A DNA stretch of 64,000 bases, from contig NBTC02000002.1 of NCBI GenBank assembly GCA_002082245.2, positions 124,001 through 188,000 of the forward strand. Direction: 5' to 3'. This document shows positions 20,353 through 31,639 of the stretch, in pieces. Under the pieces are notes generated by a model. It searched no databases and was not told the DNA's origin. It saw nothing but the letters and a program-made list of their open reading frames with translations. Made by a program: the position numbers and the translations under genes. This DNA comes from Yersinia enterocolitica (GTDB taxonomy: Bacteria; Pseudomonadota; Gammaproteobacteria; Enterobacterales; Enterobacteriaceae). Each line of letters starts with the position of its first letter. Within the stretch, counting starts at the first letter, position 1.

Positions 20353-22026
20353 ATGTCGACAAGTGTTTTTAACCGTCGTTGGGCGGCGTTGCTACTGGAA
20401 GCCTTGACCCGCCACGGTGTGCGTCATATCTGTATTGCTCCCGGCTCCCGCTCGACGCCGTTAACACTGGCGGCAGCGGCCAATCCTGCGCTGGTTTGTC
20501 ATACCCATTTTGATGAGCGCGGTTTGGGCCATTTGGCCTTAGGTCTGGCAAAAGCTTCCACCGAGCCTGTGGCCGTTATTGTCACTTCCGGTACTGCCGC
20601 CGCCAATCTTTATCCTGCTCTGATTGAAGCCGGGCTAACCGGTGAGCGGCTGGTGTTATTGACCGCAGATCGTCCGCCAGAATTGATTGATTGCGGTGCC
20701 AATCAGGCTATTCGTCAACAAGGGCTGTTTGCCAGCCACCCTACACTAAGCCTCAATCTGCCGCGTCCGACCCCCGATATTTCTGCCAGTTGGCTGGTTT
20801 CCACACTCGATAATGCGATGGCACAATTACAGCACGGTGGCTTGCACATTAACTGCCCGTTTGCCGAACCCTTGTATGGTGGTGATGAGCACGCCTATGC
20901 CGAATGGTCTGCCACCTTAGGCGACTGGTGGCAGGAGTGCCATCCGTGGCTGCGTCAATCCTTATCTGTGCCACAAGGCCAGCAAGCGGACTGGTTTTTC
21001 TGGCGACAAAAGCGCGGAGTGGTGATTGCCGGGCGCATGACGGCACAAGAGGGGCAGCTACTGGCTGAATGGGCTGCTCTGCTCGGTTGGCCGCTGATCG
21101 GTGATGTGTTGTCACAAACCGGTCAGCCGCTACCTTGTGCTGACTTATGGCTTGGGCATCCCACCGCTAAAACTATTCTCTCGCAGGCGCAGATTGTGCT
21201 GCAATTGGGTAGCAGCCTGACCGGTAAACGGCTGTTGCAATGGCAGGCTGGGTGTCAGCCGCAAGAGTACTGGTTGGTCGATAACCTGCCCGGTCGCCTC
21301 GATCCGGCGAATCATCGTGGCCGCAGAATTATTTCACCGGTGAATACATGGCTGGAGGAACATCCAGCACAGCGTCGCACGCCGTGGGCCGGTGAGCTGA
21401 CCGTCTGCTCGGAGAATGCTCAAGCCCATGTGGCTGAAGCCTTGAATGAGCAATTTAGCGAAGCCGCGGTCGCGCATCAACTGGCAGAATTATTGCCGGA
21501 TAATGGTCAGTTGTTTGTCGGTAACAGTTTAATTGTGCGTTTGATTGATGCGTTGGGCCAACTGCCTGCTGGCTATCCGGTTTACAGTAACCGTGGTGCC
21601 AGTGGCATCGACGGTTTATTGTCAACGGCAGCCGGTGTTCAGCGTGCAACCGCTAAGCCGACGTTGGTTATCGTGGGTGATTTATCGGCCTTATATGACC
21701 TTAATGCTCTCGCCTTATTGCGCCAAAGCTCGGCCCCTACGGTGCTGCTGGTGGTGAACAATAATGGCGGGCAGATTTTCTCGTTGTTGCCTACCCCAGA
21801 AGCAGACCGCCAGCGCTTTTATTGTATGCCGCAAGATGTGAGTTTTGAGCACGCCGCAGCTATGTTCAGTCTGCATTATGCTCGACCGGATAGCTGGCCC
21901 CAGCTCCAACAACAGGTGGCGCAATGCTGGTTGCAAGGTGGCGTTACATTGATTGAAATCGTGGTGCCGCCCAGTCAGGGGGCAGAAACACTGCAACAAC
22001 TGGTGCAACAGGTGGCCCAATTATGA
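20353..22026 (+). CDS. menD: SEPHCHC synthase
   Basis: The 557-residue thiamine-diphosphate enzyme adds the 2-oxoglutarate-derived succinyl semialdehyde unit to isochorismate. The N-terminal [17 protein letters not shown] block, with the catalytic region around [14 protein letters not shown], and the C-terminal ThDP site [15 protein letters not shown]...NNNGGQIFS are clearly visible. Length is normal. Its stop overlaps the menH start by four bases. Confidence 0.96.
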   Translation: MSTSVFNRRWAALLLEALTRHGVRHICIAPGSRSTPLTLAAAANPALVCHTHFDERGLGHLALGLAKASTEPVAVIVTSGTAAANLYPALIEAGLTGERLVLLTADRPPELIDCGANQAIRQQGLFASHPTLSLNLPRPTPDISASWLVSTLDNAMAQLQHGGLHINCPFAEPLYGGDEHAYAEWSATLGDWWQECHPWLRQSLSVPQGQQADWFFWRQKRGVVIAGRMTAQEGQLLAEWAALLGWPLIGDVLSQTGQPLPCADLWLGHPTAKTILSQAQIVLQLGSSLTGKRLLQWQAGCQPQEYWLVDNLPGRLDPANHRGRRIISPVNTWLEEHPAQRRTPWAGELTVCSENAQAHVAEALNEQFSEAAVAHQLAELLPDNGQLFVGNSLIVRLIDALGQLPAGYPVYSNRGASGIDGLLSTAAGVQRATAKPTLVIVGDLSALYDLNALALLRQSSAPTVLLVVNNNGGQIFSLLPTPEADRQRFYCMPQDVSFEHAAAMFSLHYARPDSWPQLQQQVAQCWLQGGVTLIEIVVPPSQGAETLQQLVQQVAQL

Positions 22027-22829
22027 CGCTGGCTTGCCGTAAACTCGATCCCCACCCGCAGTCTCCCGCCCGGCATCATAGTGGGCCATGGTTGGTGTGG
22101 TTACATGGTTTGTTAGGCAGTGGTCTGGATTGGTTGCCGGTTGCTGAGTTATGTGGCGATTATCCCTCGCTGCTGATAGACCTGCCCGGCCACGGTAAAT
22201 CGGCCGCCGAGACTACCTGTGGTTTTGCGGATATCAGCCGTCAGTTAGTACAAACGTTACAGGCTAACGGTATTCGCGAATATTGGCTGGCAGGCTACTC
22301 TTTAGGGGGGCGAATTGCGATGTATCACGCCTGCTATGGTAGCCATCATGGTTTGCAGGGCTTATTGGTCGAAGGGGGTAACCTCGGGCTGGAAAGCACT
22401 GAATTGCGTGAAAAACGCTTGCAGCAAGACCGCCTGTGGGGCCAGCGTTTTCGCCAAGAGCCGTTGCCGCAGGTGCTGGCTGACTGGTATCAACAGGATG
22501 TATTTGCTGATTTAGACCCACAACAGCGCGAGAAATTGGTGTTACTGCGGGCGGACAATCATGGCCCATCAGTCGCTGATATGCTCGAAGCAACGTCACT
22601 CGGCCATCAACCTTGGCTGCTACCGGCGTTACAACGGCTCACGGTCCCTTACACTTATCTGTGTGGCGATCGCGACCATAAATTCCAGCAATTGGCTGTT
22701 CAATACCAGTTGCCATTACGCACACTGGCACGTGCCGGACACAATGCACATCGGGCGAATCCCGGTGCTTTTGCCGCGCAGGTACTTTCATTTTTATCAC
22801 AGTCTTCATTTTTGTCACTCCCCCGTTAA
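22023..22829 (+). CDS. menH: SHCHC synthase
   Basis: The 268-residue alpha/beta hydrolase eliminates pyruvate from the MenD product. It shows the oxyanion region [12 protein letters not shown], the nucleophile elbow AGYSLGGR (Ser of the triad), a late Asp in CGDRDHKF and the His in [10 protein letters not shown]. It is translationally coupled to menD through an ATGA overlap and sits in the standard DHBCE order. Confidence 0.94.
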   Translation: MTLACRKLDPHPQSPARHHSGPWLVWLHGLLGSGLDWLPVAELCGDYPSLLIDLPGHGKSAAETTCGFADISRQLVQTLQANGIREYWLAGYSLGGRIAMYHACYGSHHGLQGLLVEGGNLGLESTELREKRLQQDRLWGQRFRQEPLPQVLADWYQQDVFADLDPQQREKLVLLRADNHGPSVADMLEATSLGHQPWLLPALQRLTVPYTYLCGDRDHKFQQLAVQYQLPLRTLARAGHNAHRANPGAFAAQVLSFLSQSSFLSLPR

Positions 22830-22842
22830 AGGAATGCTTACT

Positions 22843-23700
22843 ATGCTTTATCCGAGCGAAGAACAGTTGTACGCCGCTATCGACTGGCAGGATTGCTCTA
22901 CTGGATTTGAAGATATTCGTTATCACAAATCCAGCGATGGTATTGCCAAGATAACCATCAACCGCCCCCATGTGCGTAACGCATTCCGCCCGTTAACGGT
23001 TAAAGAGATGATTCAGGCGCTGGCTGATGCCCGCTATGACGACAATATCGGGGTGATCATTTTGACCGGCGAAGGTGATAAAGCGTTCTGTTCCGGCGGT
23101 GATCAGAAAGTCCGTGGCGACTACGGCGGTTATAAAGACACCAGTGGCGTCCATCATCTGAATGTGTTGGATTTCCAGCGCCAGATCCGCACCTGCCCGA
23201 AACCAGTCGTGGCAATGGTCGCGGGTTATTCCATTGGTGGCGGTCATGTATTACACATGATGTGTGACTTAACCGTCGCCGCCGATAACGCTATTTTCGG
23301 CCAGACCGGGCCAAAAGTCGGTTCATTCGATGGCGGCTGGGGTGCGGCCTATATGGCGCGTATTGTCGGCCAGAAAAAAGCGCGTGAAATCTGGTTCCTG
23401 TGCCGCCAATATGATGCTAAACAAGCCTTGGATATGGGGCTGGTGAATACCGTGGTACCTATCGCTGAACTGGAACGTGAAACCGTGCGTTGGTGTCGTG
23501 AAATGCTGCAAAACAGCCCCATGGCACTGCGCTGCCTGAAAGCCGCATTGAATGCTGACTGTGATGGTCAGGCGGGTCTGCAAGAGTTGGCCGGTAACGC
23601 CACGATGCTGTTCTATATGACCGACGAAGGTCAGGAAGGGCGTAACGCATTCAATGAGAAACGCCAGCCGGACTTCAGCAAATTCAAGCGTAATCCGTAA
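22843..23700 (+). CDS. menB: 1,4-dihydroxy-2-naphthoyl-CoA synthase
   Basis: The 285-residue crotonase-fold enzyme closes the naphthoate ring of o-succinylbenzoyl-CoA. It is nearly identical in reading to E. coli MenB, including [33 protein letters not shown] and [20 protein letters not shown]. The start at MLYPSEE gives exactly the E. coli length and has AAAGGA upstream; an ATG three codons earlier is a possible alternative. The stop shares a base with the menC start (TAATG). Confidence 0.96.
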   Translation: MLYPSEEQLYAAIDWQDCSTGFEDIRYHKSSDGIAKITINRPHVRNAFRPLTVKEMIQALADARYDDNIGVIILTGEGDKAFCSGGDQKVRGDYGGYKDTSGVHHLNVLDFQRQIRTCPKPVVAMVAGYSIGGGHVLHMMCDLTVAADNAIFGQTGPKVGSFDGGWGAAYMARIVGQKKAREIWFLCRQYDAKQALDMGLVNTVVPIAELERETVRWCREMLQNSPMALRCLKAALNADCDGQAGLQELAGNATMLFYMTDEGQEGRNAFNEKRQPDFSKFKRNP

Positions 23701-24671
23701 TGCGCGCGGCCACGCTTTACCACTATAGCCTTCCGATGGAAGCGGGAGTGATATTGCGCCACCAGCGGCTGAAAAGCCGCGATGGGCTATTGGTTAAATT
23801 ACAGCAGGGCGACCAGATTGGCTGGGGAGAAATTGCCCCCTTACCGGAGTTCAGCCAGGAAACCCTGCCTGAAGCTCAGGTTGTGACACAGCATTGGCTG
23901 CAAAACTGGGTGAATGGGGCAGAACCTGAATTTGATGCTTTGCCATCAGTTGCTTTTGGCCTTAGTTGTGCGCTGGCGGAGCTGAATCAAACGCTGCCAT
24001 TAGCGGCAAATTACCGCAAAGCACCACTGTGCACCGGTGATCCAGATGAGCTATTTGCAGTGTTACAAGCACTGCCTGGGGAAAAAGTCGCCAAGGTGAA
24101 AGTCGGGCTGTATGAAGCGGTGCGTGATGGCATGATTGTTAATGTGCTGCTGGAAGCTTTGCCGGATTTGACACTACGGCTGGATGCCAATCGTAGTTGG
24201 ACGCGGGCGAAAGCTGATGGGTTTGCGAAATATGTCAATCCTGAACTGCGTGCACGCATTGCATTTTTGGAAGAACCTTGTAAAACCCGCGCCGAGTCTC
24301 GAGAGTTTGCCCGTGACACGGGGATTGCTATCGCGTGGGATGAGAGTGTGCGCGAGGCTGATTTTAAGGTTGAAGCCGAACCCGGCGTGGTAGCGATTGT
24401 TATCAAACCGACGCTGGTGGGCAGCATCAGCCGCTGTCAGCAACTGGTGCAGCAAGCGCATCAGGCGGGATTAGTGGCGGTGATCAGTTCCAGCATTGAA
24501 TCCAGTCTTGGCTTAACCCAACTGGCACGGCTGGCTGATTGGCTGACACCGGATACCGTGCCGGGGTTGGATACACTGAACCTGATGCAGGCACAGTTAG
24601 TCCGTCCGTGGCCGGAGAGTCCCTTGCCTATGGTGACAACCGAACAGTTGGCCGTTCTATGGCACAGTTGA
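23700..24671 (+). CDS. menC: o-succinylbenzoate synthase
   Basis: This 323-residue enolase-superfamily enzyme dehydrates SHCHC. The catalytic lysine is in [10 protein letters not shown], the metal-binding acids in [15 protein letters not shown] and AWDESVRE, and the second lysine in [10 protein letters not shown]. The length fits E. coli MenC. The start ATG overlaps the menB stop by one base; the end overlaps menE by 13 bases. Confidence 0.95.
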   Translation: MRAATLYHYSLPMEAGVILRHQRLKSRDGLLVKLQQGDQIGWGEIAPLPEFSQETLPEAQVVTQHWLQNWVNGAEPEFDALPSVAFGLSCALAELNQTLPLAANYRKAPLCTGDPDELFAVLQALPGEKVAKVKVGLYEAVRDGMIVNVLLEALPDLTLRLDANRSWTRAKADGFAKYVNPELRARIAFLEEPCKTRAESREFARDTGIAIAWDESVREADFKVEAEPGVVAIVIKPTLVGSISRCQQLVQQAHQAGLVAVISSSIESSLGLTQLARLADWLTPDTVPGLDTLNLMQAQLVRPWPESPLPMVTTEQLAVLWHS

Positions 24672-26068
24672 ATGATTGGCCCTGGCAATATTCTTCTCCC
24701 TGGACTTACTCTTCTCCTTGGAAATACTGGGCCAATCTGCGACCTCAGGCGATCGCCATCCGCTCGGGGTCACAACTGATCAGTTGGCAACAATTGGCGG
24801 CTGATATCGATAGCCTAGCGGCAGGTTTTCAACTGCAAGGTGTCGCCCCCGGTAGTGGTGTGGTACTGCGTGGTAAGAATAGTCACACATTGTTGATGGC
24901 CTATCTGGCGGCATTGCAGTGTGGCGCGCGCGTTTTACCGCTCAATCCACAGTTACCTGATGCGTTGCTGGCACAGCTTCTGCCCCAGTTGGATATTGAT
25001 TTTGTGCTGAACCTGGCAGCCCCGCTGTCAGCGGCTCTCTGCTTCACGCCACTGGTACTTGATACCGATAACTCCGTTATGACACCGGTTGTCTGGGATA
25101 GTCTACGGCTGGCGACGATGACATTAACGTCGGGCTCTTCCGGTTTGCCCAAAGCCGCAGTGCATTCGCTGGCGGCGCATCTGGTTAGCGCCGATGGCAT
25201 ATTAAAGCTGATGAGTTTCACCTCGACGGATAGCTGGTTGCTGTCGTTACCGCTGTTTCATGTTTCGGGGCAGGGTATTGTCTGGCGCTGGCTGAGTGCC
25301 GGGGCCACTTTGGTGGTGCAGGAGGGGATGGCATTGCATGATGCTCTGGCCGGATGTAGCCATGCATCGTTGGTGCCAACCCAACTGTGGCGTTTGTTAG
25401 CGAACACTGACACTCGTCTAACACTGAAAGAGGTTTTGTTGGGGGGCGCGGCTATTCCAACTGCGCTGACGGAGCATGCCGAAACCCGTGGCATCCGCTG
25501 CTGGTGCGGTTATGGGCTGACGGAGTCGGCCTCAACGGTTTGTGCCAAACGTGCCGATGGCTTGCCCGGTGTGGGGGTTGCGCTGGCGGGGCGCGAGGTA
25601 AAACTGGTAGCAGATGAAGTATGGATAAAAGCAGATTGCCTTGCGGCGGGTTACTGGCAGCAGGGAAAGTTGCAGCCCATAACCGACAGCGAAGGGTGGT
25701 TTCATACCCGTGATCGCGGGATGTGGCGGCAAGGTGAACTGCATATTCTCGGGCGGTTGGATAATCTGTTTTTCAGTGGTGGCGAGGGCATTCAGCCGGA
25801 GGATATTGAGCGGGTTTTGTCACAGTATCCGGGGATACAACAAGCTTTCGTCGTGCCGATGGTTGATGCTGAATTCGGCCACCGACCGGTCGCGGTGATA
25901 GATGCTGCCGATGAGGTGGATGAGGTGAGTTTATCAGATTGGCTGATACCACAATTGGCGGTATTCCAACGACCAATTGCGTTTTACCGCTTACCGGCGG
26001 CGCTTAAGCAGGGGGGGATTAAGGTATCCAGACAGGCGGTTATTGATTTTGTGGCTAAGTTGATTTGA
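24659..26068 (+). CDS. menE: o-succinylbenzoate-CoA ligase
   Basis: The 469-residue adenylate-forming ligase activates o-succinylbenzoate with CoA. The AMP-binding P-loop [15 protein letters not shown], the [11 protein letters not shown]5 motif and FHTRDRGMW, followed by [21 protein letters not shown], are in order. The start at MAQLNDWPW, inside the end of menC, is chosen over the long upstream extension that would overlap menC by 130 bases. A short internal duplication gives the sequence [13 protein letters not shown] near residue 9. Its stop is followed directly by a structured repeat. Confidence 0.93.
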   Translation: MAQLNDWPWQYSSPWTYSSPWKYWANLRPQAIAIRSGSQLISWQQLAADIDSLAAGFQLQGVAPGSGVVLRGKNSHTLLMAYLAALQCGARVLPLNPQLPDALLAQLLPQLDIDFVLNLAAPLSAALCFTPLVLDTDNSVMTPVVWDSLRLATMTLTSGSSGLPKAAVHSLAAHLVSADGILKLMSFTSTDSWLLSLPLFHVSGQGIVWRWLSAGATLVVQEGMALHDALAGCSHASLVPTQLWRLLANTDTRLTLKEVLLGGAAIPTALTEHAETRGIRCWCGYGLTESASTVCAKRADGLPGVGVALAGREVKLVADEVWIKADCLAAGYWQQGKLQPITDSEGWFHTRDRGMWRQGELHILGRLDNLFFSGGEGIQPEDIERVLSQYPGIQQAFVVPMVDAEFGHRPVAVIDAADEVDEVSLSDWLIPQLAVFQRPIAFYRLPAALKQGGIKVSRQAVIDFVAKLI

Positions 26069-26195
26069 TGATCGGGTTCGGTTGATAGACGATTAGGTGA
26101 CAGGGTTCGGTTGTTAACTCGGTGCTTTAACAACCGAACCTGATCGCCGGCAACCATCAATTGAGCTGATCACCTAATCGGTTACAATAATAATG
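26069..26195. repeat. Nested inverted repeat between menE and katA
   Basis: Two convergent genes end on either side of this stretch. The inner pair is a perfect 14-bp stem, GGTTCGGTTGTTAA (26104-26117) with 26127-26140, and a 9-base loop. The outer pair is an 11-bp stem, CGATTAGGTGA (26090-26100) with 26170-26180. The word GGTTCGGTTG is shared with the large element at 8988-9644, so both belong to one dispersed family. It may also serve as a bidirectional terminator. Confidence 0.8.
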
Positions 26196-27638
26196 CTAAT
26201 TTAGCCCCAGCGCCTTTTTAACCCCATCACCATAATCCGGGTGAACCTGAGTAAACAACGCCACCTGACGGCGCTGAATCTCTTCCGGTACTTGTGACAA
26301 CTCACCGGCAATGCGGGTAAACATCCGCTGATGCTCCTCTTCACTCAGCAGGTTAAACAACGCCCGTGGCTGGGAGAAGTAATCATCATCCTCACGGTGA
26401 TTCCAGTGATCTGCTGCGCCTTCCAGTGTTAATGGCGGTTCGCTGAAATCAGGTTGTTCCTGGAACAGGCCAAAACTGTTTGGCTCATAAGTTGCACCAT
26501 TACCACTGTTACCATCAACACGCATTGCGCCATCGCGATGGTAGTTATGGAACGGGCATTTAGCACTGTTGACAGGGATCTGATGATGGTTCACACCTAA
26601 GCGATAGCGTGCAGCGTCGCCGTAGGAGAACAGCCGGCCTTGTAACATCCGATCAGGGGAGAAACTCACCCCCGGCACCACGTTAGCTGGATTAAATGCC
26701 GCTTGCTCAACTTCGGCAAAGTAGTTTTCCGGGTTACGGTTCAGTTCGAAGAAACCAACATCAATCAGTGGGTAATCGCCGTGTGGCCACACTTTGGTCA
26801 GATCAAACGGGTTGTAAGGTGTTTGTGAGGCTTCATGTTCTGGCATCACCTGAATTTGTAGATTCCAGCGCGGGAAGTCTTTACGCTCAATAGCGTCATA
26901 CAGGTCACGTTGGGAGCTTTCCCGATCAGTTCCAACCAGTTTTTCAGCCTCATCATCCATAAGGTTTTCAATGCCTTGCTGGCAGCGGAAATGGAATTTA
27001 ACCCAGAAACGCTCATTGTTGGCATTGATAAAACTGAAGGTATGGCTGCTGAACCCATGCATATGACGATAAGATTTTGGCAGACCACGGTCACTGAAAT
27101 CGATCGTTAACTGATGCAGAGACTCAGGGAGTTGGGAGAAGAAATCCCACTTATAAATAGGGTTGCGCAGGTTAGTGCGAGGGTCACGTTTAACCACGTG
27201 GTTCAGGTCAGGGAACTTCAGCGGGTCACGTAGATAGAACACCGGCGTATCGTTACCCACTAAATCCCAGTTCCCTTCCTCGGTATAATATTTCATGGCG
27301 AAGCCACGAATATCACGTTCGGCATCGGCAGCACCACGTTCACCAGCCACCGTTGAGAAGCGGACAAACATTTCGGTTTGTTTGCCTATTTCTGCGAAAA
27401 TCTTTGCGCGGGTATATCGGGTAATATCGTGGGTAACAGTAAAGGTACCGTAGGCACCGGAGCCTTTAGCATGCATGCGGCGTTCTGGGATCACTTCACG
27501 ATCGAAATGGGCCAGTTTTTCCAGAAACCACACATCTTGTAATAGCATTGGTCCACGTCGGCCCGCAGTAACGACATTATTATTATCAACAACGGGTGCG
27601 CCCGCGGCAGTAGTTAATCCTTTCTTTTTGCTCATCAT
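26196..27638 (-). CDS. katA: Monofunctional heme catalase
   Basis: The 480-residue protein has the small-subunit (clade 3 type) catalase length. The distal His lies in [14 protein letters not shown], the distal Asn in [12 protein letters not shown] and the heme-binding Tyr in [14 protein letters not shown]. It breaks down hydrogen peroxide in the cytoplasm. The ATG at 27638 follows a CTGGAGAAA leader; a second ATG one codon later is equally possible. It is transcribed toward menE and divergent from yfaZ. Confidence 0.94.
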   Translation of the reverse strand: MMSKKKGLTTAAGAPVVDNNNVVTAGRRGPMLLQDVWFLEKLAHFDREVIPERRMHAKGSGAYGTFTVTHDITRYTRAKIFAEIGKQTEMFVRFSTVAGERGAADAERDIRGFAMKYYTEEGNWDLVGNDTPVFYLRDPLKFPDLNHVVKRDPRTNLRNPIYKWDFFSQLPESLHQLTIDFSDRGLPKSYRHMHGFSSHTFSFINANNERFWVKFHFRCQQGIENLMDDEAEKLVGTDRESSQRDLYDAIERKDFPRWNLQIQVMPEHEASQTPYNPFDLTKVWPHGDYPLIDVGFFELNRNPENYFAEVEQAAFNPANVVPGVSFSPDRMLQGRLFSYGDAARYRLGVNHHQIPVNSAKCPFHNYHRDGAMRVDGNSGNGATYEPNSFGLFQEQPDFSEPPLTLEGAADHWNHREDDDYFSQPRALFNLLSEEEHQRMFTRIAGELSQVPEEIQRRQVALFTQVHPDYGDGVKKALGLN

Positions 27639-27991
27639 TTTCTCCAGTATGGCTGTTGAATTGATTGCTTTCTTAGGTGTTTTACAGCATTACATCGCGC
27701 CAAAAGCCTGATTGACAAAATAATAATTTAAACAACAACAAGGGGTTATTCTTTGATCTCCACACTAGTTGTAGCCTTATTGGTTGTATTCAGCAAATAG
27801 GCATACCTTATCGTTGTTATTGTTAGCATAATACGGACCTATAGCTTAAATATTTACAATCATTTGAATTACTGTGGTATTTAATCGGTTTTTGGTATGT
27901 TTATGCTGTTTTTTTCGGTTAAACTCGGACAGGAAAAACCTGTCGGCCAGAGTTTGCTCACGGGTGACATCACGAATAACGAGAGAAAAAT
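27639..27991. promoter_or_regulatory. Divergent katA-yfaZ spacer
   Basis: This AT-rich gene-free stretch must hold the promoters of katA (minus) and yfaZ (plus). The only clear structure is a long imperfect palindrome at 27921-27955: AAACTC, GACAGG, a short loop, CCTGTC, then GAGTTT, which would form a stem in the yfaZ leader. I see no convincing OxyR or CRP site by eye. Confidence 0.5.
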
Positions 27992-28534
27992 ATGAAAAAG
28001 CATTTAATCGCGTGTGCAGCCAGCCTGCTGTTTGTGGCGGGTTCCGCCAGTGCCGTGAGTTTTAATGGTGAAGTCGGCAGTGATTACACTAATTTAGGTT
28101 TTGGCATGGGCACCAACACTGGCGGTTTGGCTATCAATGGTAACTGGGCACGTAGTGATCACGATGGTGATGTCTACGGACTGGGGCTGGGCTTCAACCT
28201 CCCCCTCGGCCCAATGATGGCAACAGTCGGTGGCAAGGGTATCTATATGTCACCGGAAGACGGTAGCAGCGGTGGTGCAATTGCGATTGGCGGTGGGTTA
28301 ACCTATCCGATCAACAAATCGTTCACTCTGTACGGTGAAGGTTATTTCGCCCCGGAAGAGCTGACCAGTGGCATGAAATCCTATAGCGAAGCTAACGGTG
28401 GCTTGCGCTGGAGTGTATTCCGCCCGTTAACCGTGGATGTCGGTTACCGCTATATCAATATGAAAGGTAAAGACGGACATCGGGATAACCGTGTGGCGGA
28501 TGGCGTGTATATCGGCGCTGGCTTAGCATTTTGA
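27992..28534 (+). CDS. yfaZ: YfaZ family outer-membrane beta-barrel protein
   Basis: This 180-residue protein has a clear signal peptide, MKKHLIACAASLLFVAGSASA, cleaved before VSFNGEVGS. The mature part consists of alternating beta strands rich in Gly and aromatic residues and ends in Phe (GAGLAF), as in outer-membrane barrels. It reads like E. coli YfaZ over its whole length. The function is unknown. The start has GAGAGAAAA upstream. In E. coli yfaZ lies next to yfaY, as here with tyrP in between. Confidence 0.9.
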   Translation: MKKHLIACAASLLFVAGSASAVSFNGEVGSDYTNLGFGMGTNTGGLAINGNWARSDHDGDVYGLGLGFNLPLGPMMATVGGKGIYMSPEDGSSGGAIAIGGGLTYPINKSFTLYGEGYFAPEELTSGMKSYSEANGGLRWSVFRPLTVDVGYRYINMKGKDGHRDNRVADGVYIGAGLAF

Positions 28535-28546
28535 TTATCCTTCGTT

Positions 28547-28655
28547 CTTGAAGCCACAGGGGTGTTAGCTTCGCTTGCGAACCCGAATCACTTACTTGTG
28601 TAAGCTCATTGGGATGCGTTCGCTTGCTGCCTACCTGCGACTCCAATTACTTTGG
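28547..28655. repeat. Single copy of the ~120-bp intergenic repeat
   Basis: This copy begins CTTGAAGCCACAGGGG and ends CCAATTACTTTGG, like the tandem units at 59648-60290. It shares the central hairpin region (CCCGAATCACTTAC then GTAAGCTC). It lies just after yfaZ. Confidence 0.85.
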
Positions 28656-28681
28656 ATAATACATGAGTAATATTTGATTAA

Positions 28682-28716
28682 AAAAGGGCGCATTCCTGAC
28701 AGGATATGCGCCCTTT
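28682..28716. terminator. Bidirectional terminator between yfaZ and tyrP
   Basis: AAAAGGGCGCA (28682-28692) pairs with TGCGCCCTTTT (28706-28716) around a 13-base loop. The A- and T-rich flanks allow termination of tyrP from the minus strand and of yfaZ from the plus strand. Confidence 0.88.
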
Positions 28717-28731
28717 TAATTGGGGAGGGTA

Positions 28732-29940
28732 TTAGCCGACAGCCGGTAATGCGCCAGTCACTATCCCCACTTGAATAGCAATGACCATCACACCACAGGC
28801 AAATACCGCAGCCAGTGCTGGTTTCCCACCCCAGACCCGATAGTGCCCTTGATGGACCTTACGGGCTTTCCACGCCAGCATTGCAGGCAGCAGTAATGCC
28901 AGAACTGACAGCGCCACCGCAGCAAAGCCCAATGCCATAATAAAGCCACGCGGGTAAAACAGCGCAAACAGCAGCGGGGGGGTGAAGGTGATAACCCCTG
29001 TTTGCAGGCGGCCTCGTACTGAATTACGACGTTTAAATAAGTCGGCCAGATAATCGAACAACCCTAAGGCCACACCAAGGAATGAGGTAGCCAGCGCCAG
29101 ATCTGCAAACAGGTGTACTGCCAGCTCAACGTGAGGTGAGGCCACGACATCGCGTACCGCTTGTAATAAGCCGTTCAAACCCGCCTGTTGCGCCAAAATA
29201 CCGACAAAGGTATGAGAGGAAATAGCCCCTAGCGTGGTCAACTGCCAGAAGATATAGGCAACCAGCGGAATGGCGCTGCCGATAATAAATACCCAGCGCA
29301 ACTTGCGAATATTACCGCCCATGTAATTGACGATACTCGGCACACTGCCGTGGAAGCCAAATGAGGTGAATATCACCGGAATAGCGGACAGTGCCAACCC
29401 TTGTTCCAGCGGCAGTGTCAGTAGGTTGGTTTTTTCGATATGTGGCATCATCAGTGCCAGCATCACAATCAGAAAAATGATTTTGGCGCTAAATAAGATG
29501 CGATTGAATAAGTCGACTGAGTGGGTGCCGATACAGACCACACCGCCCGCGACCAGTGTAAACAGTAATACGCCGAGTGAGGTCGGAAACGATTGTTGCG
29601 TCCATTGGCTGATACTGGTTGCCAGTAATTCACCGGCGCCGCTGATATAGGCAGCAGTCAGGGCATACATCAGAAACATCATACTGAAACCAGTCAACCA
29701 TTGGCCCCGGTTGCCAAGATAGCGTTTGGCCAAAGTACCAAGCCCGGTATCTGCCGCTTCATGCTGATAAACTTCAACTAGCAGTAAAGCGGTGTAACAC
29801 ATTAATATCCAAAGAGAAATAAGCAATGCAAGTGTGACACCAAAACCCACGCCTGCGGCTGCCAATGGCATCGCCAACATACCTGCACCAATAGTGGTGC
29901 CGGCAACGATAAATATACTGCCCAGAGTGCGATTCTTCAC
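28732..29940 (-). CDS. tyrP: Tyrosine-specific transport protein
   Basis: This 402-residue inner-membrane permease of the aromatic amino acid family has eleven predicted helices. It reads closely like E. coli TyrP from [20 protein letters not shown] to the end. The start is a GTG at 29940 with GAGGAAAGC just upstream; the longer frame from 30030 adds 30 unlike residues. Two TyrR boxes lie about 70-110 bases upstream, which supports the tyrosine assignment. Confidence 0.93.
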   Translation of the reverse strand: MKNRTLGSIFIVAGTTIGAGMLAMPLAAAGVGFGVTLALLISLWILMCYTALLLVEVYQHEAADTGLGTLAKRYLGNRGQWLTGFSMMFLMYALTAAYISGAGELLATSISQWTQQSFPTSLGVLLFTLVAGGVVCIGTHSVDLFNRILFSAKIIFLIVMLALMMPHIEKTNLLTLPLEQGLALSAIPVIFTSFGFHGSVPSIVNYMGGNIRKLRWVFIIGSAIPLVAYIFWQLTTLGAISSHTFVGILAQQAGLNGLLQAVRDVVASPHVELAVHLFADLALATSFLGVALGLFDYLADLFKRRNSVRGRLQTGVITFTPPLLFALFYPRGFIMALGFAAVALSVLALLLPAMLAWKARKVHQGHYRVWGGKPALAAVFACGVMVIAIQVGIVTGALPAVG

Positions 29941-30009
29941 GCTTTCCTCTACTACATGACAATTTATTGGAATTATTGAGTGCAGCAGGGTAGTGGATTG
30001 CCCTGTTTG

Positions 30010-30050
30010 TGTCAAATGGACGTTACGCAAGGTGTAAACTTATAGTTACG
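30010..30050 (-). promoter_or_regulatory. Pair of TyrR boxes upstream of tyrP
   Basis: TGTCAAATGGACGTTACG (30010-30027) and TGTAAACTTATAGTTACG (30033-30050) both fit the TGTAAA-N6-TTTACA consensus with the invariant G and C fourteen bases apart. They are separated by 5 bases, as in the regulated tyrP promoter of E. coli, where TyrR activates with phenylalanine and represses with tyrosine. Confidence 0.65.
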
Positions 30051-30169
30051 TTTGTTGGTGTATTGAAAAGTCGACTTTTATCGGGGTTAATTATTCAGAT
30101 AATAGATAAACGTTGTGTTTATGTAATCAGATTCATAAAGTGAATATATAAGCACTGACGGAGAAAAAA

Positions 30170-31363
30170 ATGATCAGAGTTGAGATGTTGAGTACCGGAG
30201 ATGAAGTGCTGCATGGGCAGATTATCGATACCAACGCGGCATGGCTGGCTGACTATTTATTTAATCAAGGCTTGCCAATCAGCAGTAGGGAAACGGTCGG
30301 TGACTCACTTTCGGCACTGATAGAAGTGCTGACCGAACGCAGTCAGGTTGCTGATGTGTTGATTGTCAACGGCGGGCTGGGGCCAACCAGTGATGATCTG
30401 AGCGCTCTGGCCGCCGCACGCGCCGCCGGAACGGAGCTGGTTGAACACCCGGAATGGATCGCGCGTATGGAGGCTTTCTTCCATGAGCGCGGCAGGGTGA
30501 TGTCGGCGACTAACCGTAAACAGGCACATATTCCGGCTAATGCTGAAATGCTGGATAACCCAGTAGGTACAGCGTGCGGTTTCGCGTTACGGCTAAATAA
30601 GTGCCTGATGTTCTTCACACCCGGCGTGCCATCAGAGTTTAAAGTAATGGTTGAACAGCAAATCATGCCACGTTTACGCCAACATTTTGATGTGGCCGAA
30701 CCCCCATTATGCTTACGTATGACCACTTTTGGCCGCTCGGAAAGTGATTTGGCACAGGAACTGGACCCACTGCGACTCCCTGAGGGGGCGGTGTTAGGCT
30801 ACCGTTCATCTGCGCCGATTATTGAATTGAAGCTGACCGGTCCTGCCTCGCAACATCAGGCGATGGAACAGGTATGGCAGCAGGTGAGGGAAGTGGCGGG
30901 AGATAGCACCCTATTTGAAGGTACGCGAGGGTTGCCGGCATTGTTAGCTGAGCAATTGAACCAACGCGGCTTGCTACTGGCGGTGAGCGAACAATTTACC
31001 GGCGGGTTGATGAACTGGCAGTTGCAGAGTGCTGGTGTGCCATTGGCGGGCGGTGAATTGCTACCGGCGCATTGTCAGGAGACATTAGACGAGATTGCCT
31101 GCCGTGCACAATCGTTATCTATGTTGTGCGGTGCGCAAGTGGTGCTGGCGGTCGGCGCTATGCAAAATGATCACCTGAGCGTGGCTCTGTATACCCCTGA
31201 AGGAACATTTGCTCAAACAGTACGTTATCAGGCCAGCCGTCATGGTCTGCGTATTCGCCAGGAAAGCAGTGCGATGCTGGCGCTGGATATGGTGCGCCGT
31301 TGGTTGAATGGTCGCCCGGTGTGCGGTCAGCATGGCTGGCTGGATGTGGTTAAGATTTTGTAG
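30170..31363 (+). CDS. CinA-like protein (YfaY type)
   Basis: The 397-residue protein has an N-terminal molybdopterin-binding-like (COG1058) domain, with LIVNGGLGPTSDDLSALAA near residue 65 and FTPGVPSEFKVM near residue 148, and a C-terminal CinA domain. The CinA-domain active-site motif of the true NMN deamidase (SCTGG) is replaced by SEQFTGG near residue 280, so the deamidase half is probably inactive. This is also what I remember for E. coli YfaY. A GGAG site precedes the ATG. Confidence 0.88.
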   Translation: MIRVEMLSTGDEVLHGQIIDTNAAWLADYLFNQGLPISSRETVGDSLSALIEVLTERSQVADVLIVNGGLGPTSDDLSALAAARAAGTELVEHPEWIARMEAFFHERGRVMSATNRKQAHIPANAEMLDNPVGTACGFALRLNKCLMFFTPGVPSEFKVMVEQQIMPRLRQHFDVAEPPLCLRMTTFGRSESDLAQELDPLRLPEGAVLGYRSSAPIIELKLTGPASQHQAMEQVWQQVREVAGDSTLFEGTRGLPALLAEQLNQRGLLLAVSEQFTGGLMNWQLQSAGVPLAGGELLPAHCQETLDEIACRAQSLSMLCGAQVVLAVGAMQNDHLSVALYTPEGTFAQTVRYQASRHGLRIRQESSAMLALDMVRRWLNGRPVCGQHGWLDVVKIL

Positions 31364-31639
31364 TTAATCAATAACTCTCGATTATAATATAAAGGCGCGT
31401 ATTTAAATTGCGCCTTTTTTATTATATTCATATTATTTATTACCCTGGTTTTATATTTATTGCTGCTCTGTTGTTTTATTTTTATCTCTTGTTTTATTTT
31501 TACACTTGCGTTATTTTCACTTTATCTATTTAACTGCGTAGGTGCTGACTTATATCGATTTTTTTTGAATTACTTGAATCGGGCGGTTTTATTATGATTC
31601 GTAATTATTTATATTTTAGTTATGTTAAGTGCCAATTAT
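31364..31639. other. AT-rich spacer after the CinA-like gene
   Basis: Apart from the terminator at 31391-31422 this stretch is very AT-rich and holds no gene or repeat I can support. It marks the left border of the accessory region. Confidence 0.5.
31391..31422 (+). terminator. Terminator after the CinA-like gene
   Basis: AAAGGCGC (31391-31398) pairs with GCGCCTTT (31410-31417) around an 11-base loop, followed by T residues. Confidence 0.9.
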
